From positions 124,001 through 188,000 of the forward strand of contig JAMSKV010000002.1 of the NCBI GenBank assembly GCA_024515975.1: a DNA stretch of 64,000 bases, read 5' to 3'. A model generated the notes under the pieces. That model had not been told where the DNA came from, searched no databases, and worked only from the letters and a program-made list of their open reading frames with translations. This document shows, in pieces, positions 51,751-61,819 of the stretch. The stretch comes from Endosaccharibacter trunci. GTDB taxonomy: Bacteria > Pseudomonadota > Alphaproteobacteria > Acetobacterales > Acetobacteraceae. The translations under genes and the position numbers were made by a program. Positions within the stretch are counted from its first letter, which is position 1. Every line of letters starts with the position of its first letter.

Positions 51751-52209
51751 ATGCTGCCGAGACTCGACTACTACGCCGCGGCGCCGGAGGCGCTGAAACC
51801 CATGCTGGCGCTGTCGCGGGCCGTGAACGGCTTCGGCCTCGATCATGCGCTGCTGGAGCTCGTGAAGCTGCGCGCCTCGCAGATCAACGGCTGCGCCTTC
51901 TGCATCGACATGCATGCGCGGGACGCGATGCAGGCCGGGGAAACCAGCGCGCGCCTGTTCCTGTTGGATGCCTGGCGGGAAGCGCCCTGCTACACCGATC
52001 GCGAACGGGCCGCGCTCGCCTGGACGGAGGCGCTCACCCTGGTTGCCGACACCCATGCGCCCGACGCGGAGTACGAAGCCCTGCGCGCGCATTTCACCGA
52101 CGCGGAGATCGTGCAGCTTTCACTCGCCATCGTCACGATCAACGGCTGGAACCGGATGGCAATCGCCTTCCGCGCCCGTCCCGGAAGCGCGGTCCCGGCG
52201 CCGTCCTGA
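51751..52209 (+). CDS. Carboxymuconolactone decarboxylase/AhpD-family protein
   Basis: A 152-residue protein of the AhpD-like superfamily. The redox-active CxxC with its His is ELVKLRASQINGCAFCIDMH, split here, with C-A-F-C at about 50-53, the classic peroxidase motif. LTLVADTHAPDAEYEALRAHF and NGWNRMAIAF complete the fold. Genes of this family are the typical partner and target of ECF41 sigma factors. Its stop overlaps the sigma factor ATG (TGATG). It probably reduces a peroxide or similar electrophile; the substrate is not known. Confidence 0.92.
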   Translation: MLPRLDYYAAAPEALKPMLALSRAVNGFGLDHALLELVKLRASQINGCAFCIDMHARDAMQAGETSARLFLLDAWREAPCYTDRERAALAWTEALTLVADTHAPDAEYEALRAHFTDAEIVQLSLAIVTINGWNRMAIAFRARPGSAVPAPS

Positions 52210-53153
52210 TGCCGGCAGGCGACGATCCGGCAAGCCGCTTCATCCCGCACAGGGCCGATCTGCTGGGGCTGGCCTATCGCATGACAGGATCGCTGGCGAC
52301 GGCGGAGGATATCGTCCAGGACGCGTTCCTCCGCTGGCAGGCCGCCGATCGAACGGAGGTCGCGCAGCCGCGCGCCTGGCTGCTCAAGGCCGTCGCGCGC
52401 CTCAGCATCGACCATATCCGGTCCGCCCGGAACCGGCATGAGGTCTATGTCGGCCCCTGGCTGCCGGAGCCGCTGATCACCGCCGGCGAGTCGCCGCAGG
52501 AAACGGCGTTCGCCCAGACCCAGCGCGTCAGCGTCGCCGTTCTGCTCACGCTGCAACGGCTCACGCCGGCCGAACGGGCCGTGTTCATTCTCCACGACCT
52601 GTTCGACACGCCGTTCGCCGAGCTGGCGACCCTGCTCGGCCGGACGGAGGCAGCCTGTCGCAAGCTCGCCAGCCGGGCCCGCGCCCATCTGACCGATGCC
52701 GAAACGCGGCATCCGGTCGCGGACGGGGACGGGGAACGGATCGCCCGCGCCTTCCATGCCGCGTCCCGGGATGGCGACGGAGAGGCGCTGCGTGCCCTGC
52801 TGGCCGAGGCGGCGGTGCTGCGGACCGATGGCGGCGGCGTGCGCCCGTCGGCCCTGAATCCGATCGGCGGCGCGGACAGGATCGCACGCTTCTTCGCCGG
52901 CATCGCCCGCAAGCGCTCCCGCACGCCGATCCTCCTGCATCTGGGACGGATCAACGGGCTTCCGGGCTTCGTTACGCTGGAGCCGGACGGGCTGCCGCAG
53001 ACCACCGCGCTGGAGATCCGGGAGGAACGGATCAGCGCGATCTATATCGTGCGCAATCCCGACAAGCTCGGCCGCGTCGGCGTGCAGCTTGCAGCGCTCG
53101 GCAAGTCCGCGCCGGCCGCCGGGCCGGTTCAGATCGCGTCCGCCACCTTCTGA
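52209..53153 (+). CDS. ECF41-family RNA polymerase sigma factor (SigJ-like)
   Basis: A 314-residue ECF sigma factor. Region 2 is at about 15-80 (LAYRMTGSLATAEDIVQDAFLRW in two parts) and region 4 at about 110-165 (LTPAERAVFILHDLF, RTEAACRKLASRAR). The WLPEPL linker, the DGGG motif near 200 and the late NPDKLGRV are hallmarks of ECF41. In that family the fused C-terminal SnoaL-like domain (about 175-300) regulates activity in place of a separate anti-sigma factor. The 3' end overlaps mrdA on the other strand by 25 bp. Confidence 0.93.
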   Translation: MPAGDDPASRFIPHRADLLGLAYRMTGSLATAEDIVQDAFLRWQAADRTEVAQPRAWLLKAVARLSIDHIRSARNRHEVYVGPWLPEPLITAGESPQETAFAQTQRVSVAVLLTLQRLTPAERAVFILHDLFDTPFAELATLLGRTEAACRKLASRARAHLTDAETRHPVADGDGERIARAFHAASRDGDGEALRALLAEAAVLRTDGGGVRPSALNPIGGADRIARFFAGIARKRSRTPILLHLGRINGLPGFVTLEPDGLPQTTALEIREERISAIYIVRNPDKLGRVGVQLAALGKSAPAAGPVQIASATF

Positions 53154-55090
53154 CCGGGCGCGTCCTTGTGGTTCACCGGGTCGCGGGTGAGGGTGTCCAT
53201 CATGATGTCGCGGGCGAGCGGAGCGGCGACCTCCGCCGCGGCGTTGCCGTGCTCGACCACCACCGCGGCGGCGTAGCGCGGATTGTCGTACGGCGCGAAG
53301 CAGATGAACAAGGCGTGCGGACGGAATTCCCAGGGCAGCTTGGAGCTGTCGAAATGACCGCTCTCACGCGCGTAGCGGCTGACATGGCGTACCTGGGCGG
53401 AGCCGGTCTTGCCGGCCATCTGCACGCCGGCCAGCGGCAGACGGGCCTTGGGGGCCGTGCCGTGCGGCTCGTTCACCACCGCATACATCCCGGAGCGCAA
53501 CGCCTGGAGATGGTCCTCCGGCATCGGCAGCGCGGGCCAGTGATCCGGGTTCATCGTCGGCTGCAGCGCCTCGTCGATCGAGCGGGTCAGATGCGGCTGC
53601 ACCATGCGGCCGGTGGCGAGGCGGGAGGCGTAGGTGGCAAGCTGGAGCGGCGTCACGGTGACGAAGCCCTGGCCGATGCCGGCATTGATGGTGTCGCCGC
53701 CGTTCCAGTGATGGCCCTCGGCGCGCCGCATGGCCGGCGTCGGGATCGACCCCGTGCGCTGGTGCGGCAGTTCGATGCCGAGTTTGGTGCCGAGCCCGAA
53801 GACGTGCGCCGTGGCGGCGATCGGGTCCATGCCGGTGCGTCGCGCGACCTCGTAGAAGAACACGTCGCAGGAGAACTTGATCCCCTGATGCAGGTCGATG
53901 GAACCGTGGCCGTAGCGGGCCCAGCAATGGAAGCGCGCCCCGCCGACATCGATATAACCCCGGCAGGTGATGCGGTCGCCCGGCGTAAGCGTGCCGGCCT
54001 GGAGCGCGGCCATGGCCACGGCGGGCTTGAAGGTGGAGCCGGGCGGATAGACACCGGCGACGGCCTTGTTGATCAGCGGCGTGCGCTGATCGGCGGTCCA
54101 TTCCGCCCATTGCTGCTGGCTGACGCCTGAATCGAACAGGCTGGGGTCGAAGGAGGGCGTGCTGACCATGGCCAGTACCTCGCCGTTGCGGGCGTCCATC
54201 ACCACGGCACTGGCGGCCTGGTCGGCGATCCGGCTCAGCACGGCCTGCTGCAGGCCCAGATCCACCGTGAGGCCGATCGTCTTGCCCTGCTGGCCCTCGC
54301 GGCGGTCGAGTTCACGCATCACCCGGCCGACAGAGTTGACTTCCATCTGCACGGAGCCCGGCGTGCCGCGCAGGGCGAGATCGTGGAACTGCTCGATGCC
54401 GGCGCGGCCGATGCGCATGCCCGGCAGGGCGAGATCGGCATCCTTGGCGACGTCCCGCTCGTTGGGCGGGGCCACGTAGCCGACCACGTGCGCCAGGGTC
54501 GGCCCTTGCGGGTAGAGCCGCGTGGTGCCGACATCGATCAGGATGCCCGGCAGTTCGGGGGCGTTCACCTCGAGCCGGGCCATATCGTCCCAGCTCAGGA
54601 AGTCCTGCACCACGACGGGGATGAACTTGCGGCCGTGCTTGAGTTCGCGGTCGATGCGGGCGCGCTCGCGATCATCCAGCGGCAGGATGGCGGAATAGCG
54701 GTCCAGCGTCCCTTGCACGTTGGTGGTCTGCTCGGCCAGCAGCAGCGCGCGCCAGTTGACCTTATTGCCGCCGAGCGTGGCGCCGAAGCGGTCGATGATG
54801 CGGCCGCGCGGGGGTGCCAGCAGCCGCGTGCTGATGCGGTTGTTGTCCGCCATGGTCGCGTATTTGCGGCCATCGGAGACCTGGAGCCGGTACAGCCGGT
54901 CGCCGAGCGCGCCGAGAGCCGCCGTCTGCAGGCCCATCAGCGCCAGGGCGCGCCGGGTGAAGATGCCGCGCGAAGGGGTTTCCTTCGGTGCCCGCGCCGG
55001 AGCGCGCCGCGCGGCGGCAGGTGTCTTGCGGGAAAAGAGGGCCCCGATCGTCAGGCCTCTCGATGCGCGTCGGAACGACCACCGCCTCAT
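53129..55090 (-). CDS. mrdA: Penicillin-binding protein 2 (peptidoglycan transpeptidase)
   Basis: A 653-residue class B PBP for sidewall synthesis with RodA and MreBCD. One N-terminal membrane helix (about 47-65) leads to a dimerisation region, then the transpeptidase domain. The active-site motifs are SxxK in PPGSTFKPAV, SxN-like SCD in IKFSCDVFF, and KTG in AGKTGSAQV. It follows mreD by 7 bp on the same strand. rodA is not next to it. The N-terminal 45 basic residues are cytoplasmic. Confidence 0.95.
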   Translation of the reverse strand: MRRWSFRRASRGLTIGALFSRKTPAAARRAPARAPKETPSRGIFTRRALALMGLQTAALGALGDRLYRLQVSDGRKYATMADNNRISTRLLAPPRGRIIDRFGATLGGNKVNWRALLLAEQTTNVQGTLDRYSAILPLDDRERARIDRELKHGRKFIPVVVQDFLSWDDMARLEVNAPELPGILIDVGTTRLYPQGPTLAHVVGYVAPPNERDVAKDADLALPGMRIGRAGIEQFHDLALRGTPGSVQMEVNSVGRVMRELDRREGQQGKTIGLTVDLGLQQAVLSRIADQAASAVVMDARNGEVLAMVSTPSFDPSLFDSGVSQQQWAEWTADQRTPLINKAVAGVYPPGSTFKPAVAMAALQAGTLTPGDRITCRGYIDVGGARFHCWARYGHGSIDLHQGIKFSCDVFFYEVARRTGMDPIAATAHVFGLGTKLGIELPHQRTGSIPTPAMRRAEGHHWNGGDTINAGIGQGFVTVTPLQLATYASRLATGRMVQPHLTRSIDEALQPTMNPDHWPALPMPEDHLQALRSGMYAVVNEPHGTAPKARLPLAGVQMAGKTGSAQVRHVSRYARESGHFDSSKLPWEFRPHALFICFAPYDNPRYAAAVVVEHGNAAAEVAAPLARDIMMDTLTRDPVNHKDAPGQKVADAI

Positions 55091-55097
55091 GCGGCAC

Positions 55098-55661
55098 CTA
55101 CGCCCGCGACGGGTCGGCGATGCCGCGATGCGCCCAGGTGAACAAGGCGCTCAGCAGCGGGTAGACGCCGGCGGACAGGGCCAGCTCGAACAGCGCCGGC
55201 TGCGGCGGCAGCAGCCGCAGGGTGAAGGCGCAGAGCAGGGCGAAATCGAGCACGATCGCGACGAAGGCCACCAGCAGATAGCTGAACCAGACCACCACGA
55301 AGCCCTGACGGGCCAGGCTGTGACGCATGCCGATGCCCACGGCGTGCACCAGCAGCAGCGTGACCGCTTCCAGCCCGGGCGGGGAGAAGGAGAGCAGGTC
55401 GTAGAGCATGCCGATCAGGAACACGATCGGTGCCGGCATGGAGGCGGGGCGGAAGACCGACCAGAAAAACACCGACGCCATGGTCACGCCGGGCAGCATC
55501 GCCTGCTGCTGCGGGATGTCGAACGGGGCGCAGAGCAGCAGGACGAGCAGCGCCGTGAAGGCGGCGGGCAGGGCGCGACGGGCGGCGGCGTCCAGCCTGC
55601 GCCAGATCGTCGGTCTCGGCCGGATTCCCGGCAGGTGTTCCGATCGCGAGATCCTGGGCAC
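55098..55661 (-). CDS. mreD: Rod-shape-determining protein MreD
   Basis: A 187-residue inner-membrane protein with five or six helices. PIVFLIGMLYDLLSFSPPG carries the conserved Asp-Leu-Leu turn of MreD. The start is a GTG at 55661 next to the mreC stop; the overlapping ATG at 55665 leads into a wrong frame. It belongs to the mreB-mreC-mreD-mrdA elongasome operon. Confidence 0.9.
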   Translation of the reverse strand: MPRISRSEHLPGIRPRPTIWRRLDAAARRALPAAFTALLVLLLCAPFDIPQQQAMLPGVTMASVFFWSVFRPASMPAPIVFLIGMLYDLLSFSPPGLEAVTLLLVHAVGIGMRHSLARQGFVVVWFSYLLVAFVAIVLDFALLCAFTLRLLPPQPALFELALSAGVYPLLSALFTWAHRGIADPSRA

Positions 55662-56579
55662 TCATCCGCGCCCGATCTGCGCCGGGCGGCCCGGCACGGT
55701 CCCGAACTCGCCTTCGTCGGCGTGGTTGCGAAGGATCACCCGGCCGGGCGCTTCCGGGGGCGTGATCGCGGACAGGCCATAATCGAACAGGCGCAGGATG
55801 CCGACATGATCCAGCCTGGCGTAGGGCTCGAGCACCGGCTGCCCGGATGGAAGGTAGTGCACGGTACCGACCGGCAATCCGGCGGGGAAGGCATTGGCCG
55901 CCCCGCTGGTGACCACCCGTTCGCCTTCGACCGGACGAACATCCTCGGGGTAATCCATCAGCCTGGGCGCCGCGCTGTTGTCGCCGGCCACTATAGCCGG
56001 TGCGTGCGAGGCTTCCAGCATCACCGGCACGTGGGACGTCATGTCGTTGATCAGCATGACACGCGCCGACCGGCTGCCGACTTCCGTGATGCGTCCGACC
56101 AGACCGGCGGCATCCAGCGCCACCATGCCCTTGGTCAGCGTTTGGCCCTCGGGGACGAACAGCAGCACGGAGCGGGCGTAGACGCCGCTGGCATCGGCCA
56201 CCGCGCGTGCGGTGACGAAGGAGGGCGCCGGCTCCGGCATCCAGTTCAAATTGCTTTTCAGGGTAGCGTTCTCGGCCGCCAGCGCCATGGCGACGTCGTA
56301 CCACCGGCGCAGGCGCTGATTCTCGGCCCGGAGCCGCTCGTTCTCCTCGGCGACGCCGATCAGCGAGTGGGCTTCGCGGCCGATCGCCCGCACCCGGTCG
56401 ATCGGTTGCGCCAGAAAGCTGTAGAACGGCGCCAGGAGGTCGGCGACCCCGGTGCGGGCGCTTTCGGCCAGACGGCGATCGGCCTGGCCCACGAGCATGA
56501 CCAGGCAGGCGAGCGCCAGAAGCAGCGGCAAGGTCAGCTTGCCCAGCGCCTGGCGCAACTGGATCGACAGGCTGAACAC
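55662..56579 (-). CDS. mreC: Rod-shape-determining protein MreC
   Basis: A 305-residue bitopic protein that links MreB to periplasmic peptidoglycan enzymes. One membrane helix lies at about 13-33, followed by a coiled coil with EENERLRAENQRLRRW and then the beta domain (GRITEVGSRSARVMLINDM, VVTSGAANAFPAGLPVG). The GTG at 56579 behind GGGGAGGGCGG is chosen; no upstream ATG with a ribosome-binding site was seen. It lies 98 bp after mreB. Confidence 0.93.
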   Translation of the reverse strand: MFSLSIQLRQALGKLTLPLLLALACLVMLVGQADRRLAESARTGVADLLAPFYSFLAQPIDRVRAIGREAHSLIGVAEENERLRAENQRLRRWYDVAMALAAENATLKSNLNWMPEPAPSFVTARAVADASGVYARSVLLFVPEGQTLTKGMVALDAAGLVGRITEVGSRSARVMLINDMTSHVPVMLEASHAPAIVAGDNSAAPRLMDYPEDVRPVEGERVVTSGAANAFPAGLPVGTVHYLPSGQPVLEPYARLDHVGILRLFDYGLSAITPPEAPGRVILRNHADEGEFGTVPGRPAQIGRG

Positions 56580-56677
56580 AGAACCGCCCTCCCCAGGGTC
56601 TCGTGGTTGTGGTCTCGTGGTTGGTCTGCTGGTAGTCCGAACGATCGACCCGAACGTTGCGCAGCTGTTCCGGCTTC

Positions 56678-57976
<1,299 letters not shown>

Positions 57977-57994
57977 TCAACAAGGAAGAAGGTC

Positions 57995-58231
57995 ATGATC
58001 CGCAAGATTTCGCTTCTCACCGCCGCTGCCGCCATGACGCTGGGTCTGGCCGCCTGCGATCCCTACAGCCCGGGCCAGCGCGCGGTCGGCGGCGGTCTGC
58101 TGGGCGCCGGCGCGGGCGCCGCGATCGGCGGCATCGCGGGCGGTGGCAGCGGCGCCGGCATCGGCGCCCTGGCCGGTGGTGCGCTCGGTGCCGTCGGCGG
58201 TGCGGCCACGACCCCCAGCCGCGGCTACTGA
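57995..58231 (+). CDS. Glycine-zipper lipoprotein 1
   Basis: A 78-residue lipoprotein. The signal peptide ends in the lipobox LAAC (Cys at residue 19), after which come DPYSPGQRAVGGG and a glycine-zipper repeat (GAGAGAAIGGIAGG, GAGIGALAGGALGAVGG) of the OmpA/SlyB-like type that can insert in or associate with the outer membrane. AAGGAAGAAGG precedes the ATG. It is 3 bp before a close paralogue. Confidence 0.85.
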   Translation: MIRKISLLTAAAAMTLGLAACDPYSPGQRAVGGGLLGAGAGAAIGGIAGGGSGAGIGALAGGALGAVGGAATTPSRGY

Positions 58232-58234
58232 TCC

Positions 58235-58681
58235 ATGTCCGCTCCCCTGATGCGCGCAACGCGGGTCGTGCGGTTCGGAAAGGCGTTGCCTTTGCTTGTC
58301 CTGGCGGCGACGACCGCTCTGGCCGGGTGTACCGACCCGTATGATCCGGGTCAGCGCGCGGTGGGGGGCGGGCTGCTCGGCGCCGGCACGGGCGCTGCCC
58401 TCGGCGCGATCGCCGGGGGCGGCAGGGGCGCGGCGATCGGCGCCCTGGCCGGAACGGCGGTGGGCGCGGTGGGCGGAGCGGCCACGACTCCCTATCGTGG
58501 CGGCCCGTCCTATGGCGGTTATGCGTCCCCGGCCCCGGCCCAGGCGCCGGTCTATGTTCAGCCAACCTATGTGCAGCCGACCTATGTTGCACCGGCACCG
58601 GTCTACGTGCAGCCGGCTTATCCCGCGCCGGTCTACGCGGCGCCGCCTCCACCGCCTCCGCCGTCCGGTTATGCCTATTAG
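58235..58681 (+). CDS. Glycine-zipper lipoprotein 2 with proline-rich tail
   Basis: A 148-residue paralogue of the preceding gene. It has a lipobox LAGC (Cys at about 32), the same DPYDPGQRAVGGGLLGAG core and a glycine zipper. It adds a tail of about 60 residues with repeated QPTYV/QPAYP units and a run of prolines ending PSGYAY. The tandem layout implies gene duplication followed by gain of the tail. The tail may reach through or bind peptidoglycan, but nothing here proves it. The 254 bp after the stop hold no recognised feature. Confidence 0.82.
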   Translation: MSAPLMRATRVVRFGKALPLLVLAATTALAGCTDPYDPGQRAVGGGLLGAGTGAALGAIAGGGRGAAIGALAGTAVGAVGGAATTPYRGGPSYGGYASPAPAQAPVYVQPTYVQPTYVAPAPVYVQPAYPAPVYAAPPPPPPPSGYAY

Positions 58682-58935
58682 CCGACCTCCACTCCTTGGC
58701 ATCCTCGCCGGAACCCGGTCGGCCTGCTGACGGTCGCGGCGTCTGTGGGATGGAGGCGATCGGTTCTTGGCCGATCTGGCGGAGCGCGCCGGATGGCCGG
58801 GATGGGCCGCTCCAGATTCAGCCAGTCTGCCGATCGGCGGCAAGCCTGCAGGAGATCGCCGGGGACGCCACACCCATGGATGCCGATACGATGGCCCGAC
58901 GACACCAGGGGCGGCTCGGGCCGCTGCTTCTGCGT

Positions 58936-60180
58936 TCAAGTGCGCCGTTCCATTCCCATGCGGACATCGCGCGTTTCCCGGGCAAACGCGGTGAGTACCG
59001 CGACCAGCACCGAGACGGTCGCAATCACGATGGCCAGCGACCAGCGAATATCACCGCCGAACAGCTTGCTCAGCCAGATCTGGATGTTGGCGTTGGGGGA
59101 CGCGAGCAGGTTGCCCAGCTGGTAGACCACGCCGGGGAAGGTGGCGCGGATGGCCTCCGGCGAGATCTCGTTCAGGAAGGCCGGAATCACCCCCCAAGCG
59201 CCCTGCACGGCGAACTGGAGCACGAAGCCGCCCACAGCCAGTGCGAGGATGCCGTCGCCGAACGCCCAGAGCGGGATCGCGGGCAGGGCCAGCAGGGCGG
59301 CGCCCGCCAGAGCTTTACGGCGGCCGATGCGCTGCGACAGGGAGCCGATCGCCAGCCCGCCAGCGATCGCGCCGACATTGTAGCTGACCATCATCCACAC
59401 GATGACGCGGTGCGGCAGGTGGTGGAAGCCGGACAGGAGCTGGCTGGGGTAGAGATCCTGCGACCCGTGCGAGAAGAAGAGCATGGCCGTCAGCAGCAGG
59501 ACCGCATACAGGGTCAGCGTCTTGTGCCGGCCGACAACCGACAGGACCGGCTCGCGCGCCTGCGTCTCGCGCATCGCCCAGTCGGGGCTTTCCGGCACGG
59601 TGCGGCGGATATAGAGCACCAGCAAAGCCGGCAGGGCGCCGACGATGAACATGCCGCGCCATCCGAGCCAGGGTTCGGCCGCGAACAACAGAGAGGCCAG
59701 CAGGTAGCCGGTGGGATATCCGGTCTGCAGGATGCCGGACACCAGGCCGCGCCAGCGTCCGGGGATGCTTTCCATCGCAAGCGACGCGCCGACCCCCCAT
59801 TCGCCGCCCATGGCGACGCCGAACAGGGCGCGGAGGATCAGGAACACCGTGAAGGACGGGGCGAAGCCGGACAGGAGTTCGAGCGTCGCGTAGCTCAGAA
59901 CGTTGATCATCATCACCGGGCGGCGGCCGAACCGGTCGGCGAGACGGCCGAACAGGGCGGCGCCGATCACTCTGCAGGCGAGAGTCGCCGTGAGCGCTCC
60001 GACCGTGGCGTCGACGCCGACGCCGAAGGTCTTCGCCACCGTGTTGAGCACGAACACCATGATGAAGAAGTCGAAGCTGTCCAGCATCCAGCCGAGATAG
60101 CAGGCGGCGACCACATGGACGGGCGACCGGCTGGCGACGGCCTGCGGCGAAAGGGGGTCTGTTCTGGTGCTGTCGCGCAC
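58936..60180 (-). CDS. Major facilitator superfamily permease (sugar/organic acid type)
   Basis: A 414-residue transporter with about 12 helices. It shows the MFS loop 2-3 motif GRLADRFGRRPVM and its second-half partner GSLSQRIGRRKA, and starts with GWMLDSFDFFIMVFVLNTVA, which is common in the metabolite:H+ symporter group for lactate, sialic acid or aromatic acids. A GTG at 60180 behind GAGG is chosen; upstream starts would run into the divergent DUF1275 gene. The substrate is not predicted. Confidence 0.85.
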   Translation of the reverse strand: MRDSTRTDPLSPQAVASRSPVHVVAACYLGWMLDSFDFFIMVFVLNTVAKTFGVGVDATVGALTATLACRVIGAALFGRLADRFGRRPVMMINVLSYATLELLSGFAPSFTVFLILRALFGVAMGGEWGVGASLAMESIPGRWRGLVSGILQTGYPTGYLLASLLFAAEPWLGWRGMFIVGALPALLVLYIRRTVPESPDWAMRETQAREPVLSVVGRHKTLTLYAVLLLTAMLFFSHGSQDLYPSQLLSGFHHLPHRVIVWMMVSYNVGAIAGGLAIGSLSQRIGRRKALAGAALLALPAIPLWAFGDGILALAVGGFVLQFAVQGAWGVIPAFLNEISPEAIRATFPGVVYQLGNLLASPNANIQIWLSKLFGGDIRWSLAIVIATVSVLVAVLTAFARETRDVRMGMERRT

Positions 60181-60247
60181 GGTACGATCCTCGACCAGGA
60201 TGGCGGCCCGGGATCGGCAGCCTGCAACGGGCTCAGCGAAGCACAGG

Positions 60248-60883
60248 ATGTCCGAAGAGAGAACCGCCGACTGGTCCGGGCTGGCGCTGGGGTTCGGTCT
60301 GGCCGCCATTGCCGGATGTTCGGACTCGATCGCCTTCCTGTCGCTGCACGGATTCTTCGCCTCGTTCATGAGCGGCAATTCCACGCGTCTGGCGATCGGG
60401 CTGGCGCAGCGGAACCTGCACGATCTGTTGGAAGCGGCGGTCCTGATCGGCTTGTTCGTGGGCGGGGTGTTGGCGGGGGCGCTGATCGCGGCGCCCGGAC
60501 GCGTGCTGATGACGGTGTCCGCTTTGCTGCTGATCTCCGCTGTGGCGAGTCTGCCGGCGCTGGCGCTGCCCCGTCACGCGCCGATCCTGGTGCTGGTGCC
60601 GGCCCTGGGGGCGATGAACAACGTGGTGCAGCGCGTCGGCAAGGTGAGCGTCACCGCCACCTACATCACCGGCACTCTGGTGCGTCTCGGGCAGGAGCTC
60701 GCCCAGGCCTGCAAGGGCGGTCCGCGCTGGGACTGGCTGCCCTACGCGATGCTGTGGTCGTCGCTCCTGGCCGGAGCGGTCACGGGGGCGGCGCTGTTTC
60801 CGCTGCTGGGGCTGCGCGCGTTGTGGCTGCCTGCCGCTTGCGTGCTTCTGCTGACGATCTGGAGACTTCGAGGGCGGAGCTGA
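60248..60883 (+). CDS. DUF1275 (YoaK-family) membrane protein
   Basis: A 211-residue protein with six hydrophobic helices. The N-terminal AAIAGCSDSIAFLSLHGFFASFMSGN, split here, and the ALGAMNNVVQRVGKVSVTATYITGTLV region (MNN..., TYITGTL) are diagnostic for DUF1275. A transport role is assumed for the family but not shown. It diverges from the MFS gene with 67 bp between the starts and converges on the sulfotransferase gene with a 12-bp spacer. Confidence 0.87.
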   Translation: MSEERTADWSGLALGFGLAAIAGCSDSIAFLSLHGFFASFMSGNSTRLAIGLAQRNLHDLLEAAVLIGLFVGGVLAGALIAAPGRVLMTVSALLLISAVASLPALALPRHAPILVLVPALGAMNNVVQRVGKVSVTATYITGTLVRLGQELAQACKGGPRWDWLPYAMLWSSLLAGAVTGAALFPLLGLRALWLPAACVLLLTIWRLRGRS

Positions 60884-60895
60884 CGCTTTCGCGAC

Positions 60896-61720
60896 TCAAT
60901 CGTGCCCGATCACGAACGCGCCGCCGGGATTGTTCGTCTCGTCGCGCCAGAAGGCGGTGTCGGCCAGGCGGGAGACGATCTGCGGCGGCAGGATGGTGCG
61001 GCGATGGATACGGCCGACGGTTGGGCGCAGCGTATGCAGGCCGGGCGTGTGCAGATGCGCGTCGAAGGCGGCGGCGTCGACCGGCGGGACGTTCCCCGGA
61101 TCGTGCGCGAAAGCAGTCAGGCTGAGGCGGTCGTAAAGGAGGGCGAGCACGCGCAGAGGTTCGGCGACCAGCGCGTCGTAGTCGACCACCACCAGCCTGT
61201 GAGCGTGTTCGCCGAAAAAGGCGTCCTGCAGCGCCTGCCATGCGGCGCCGAATGCGCCCGTGACCGCCATCAGGCGCTCGACACGGTCGAACACGGTGGC
61301 GGCGTGGGCGACGCCGTGCAGGCCGGAGATGCTGTAGGTGTTGCGCCTGACGAGCTGCTCGAAACTGTCGATGATCCAAACGGGATCCCGTACGCAGGCA
61401 ATCACCACGGCGTCGGGATAGAGATCGGCGATCAGCCGCATATGGGCGCACCAGGCGCGGTTGGTGTCGATCGCAACGTGCTCCGGCTCGTCCGGCCCGA
61501 GGAAGCCGTCCACGAGGCTGTGCAGCACCCGGCGGCGCAGAGGGTCGCCGAAGGCGCCCGCATATTCGCCGGTCCCCATGACTGGAAGGAGCTTCTCCAC
61601 CATCACCGCGAGCGGCGAACTCATATCGGCGCGGATGAGCGGGTTCTGCGACAGAAGCGCGGCAAGCAGGGTCGAGCCGGAGCGCGGCAGGCCGGACAGG
61701 AAATGGATCGAACGGGGCAT
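60896..61720 (-). CDS. Sulfotransferase-family protein
   Basis: A 274-residue protein with the 5'-phosphosulfate-binding motif SGLPRSGSTLLAALL at about residues 8-22 and the 3'-phosphate-like region IACVRDPVWIIDSFEQL near 110. These are features of PAPS-dependent sulfotransferases. VVVDYDALVAEPLRVL is the usual later motif. The acceptor is unknown. The ATG at 61720 puts the PSB motif at the N-terminus as normal. The 99-bp divergent spacer to the next gene should hold both promoters. Confidence 0.87.
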   Translation of the reverse strand: MPRSIHFLSGLPRSGSTLLAALLSQNPLIRADMSSPLAVMVEKLLPVMGTGEYAGAFGDPLRRRVLHSLVDGFLGPDEPEHVAIDTNRAWCAHMRLIADLYPDAVVIACVRDPVWIIDSFEQLVRRNTYSISGLHGVAHAATVFDRVERLMAVTGAFGAAWQALQDAFFGEHAHRLVVVDYDALVAEPLRVLALLYDRLSLTAFAHDPGNVPPVDAAAFDAHLHTPGLHTLRPTVGRIHRRTILPPQIVSRLADTAFWRDETNNPGGAFVIGHD

Positions 61721-61819
61721 GCCGGGGCTCGCATCGGTTGCGGCGTGCGTTGTGCCACGAAAAGGCCGGGAGCGGCAGAACCGCGTTGTGTGGTCGAAAC
61801 GGATCGGTAATGATCCTGC

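Noticed and set aside
58696..61125. 809-codon plus-strand open frame over the MFS and DUF1275 genes
   Set aside because: It spans genes on both strands and carries no domain; a high-GC artefact.
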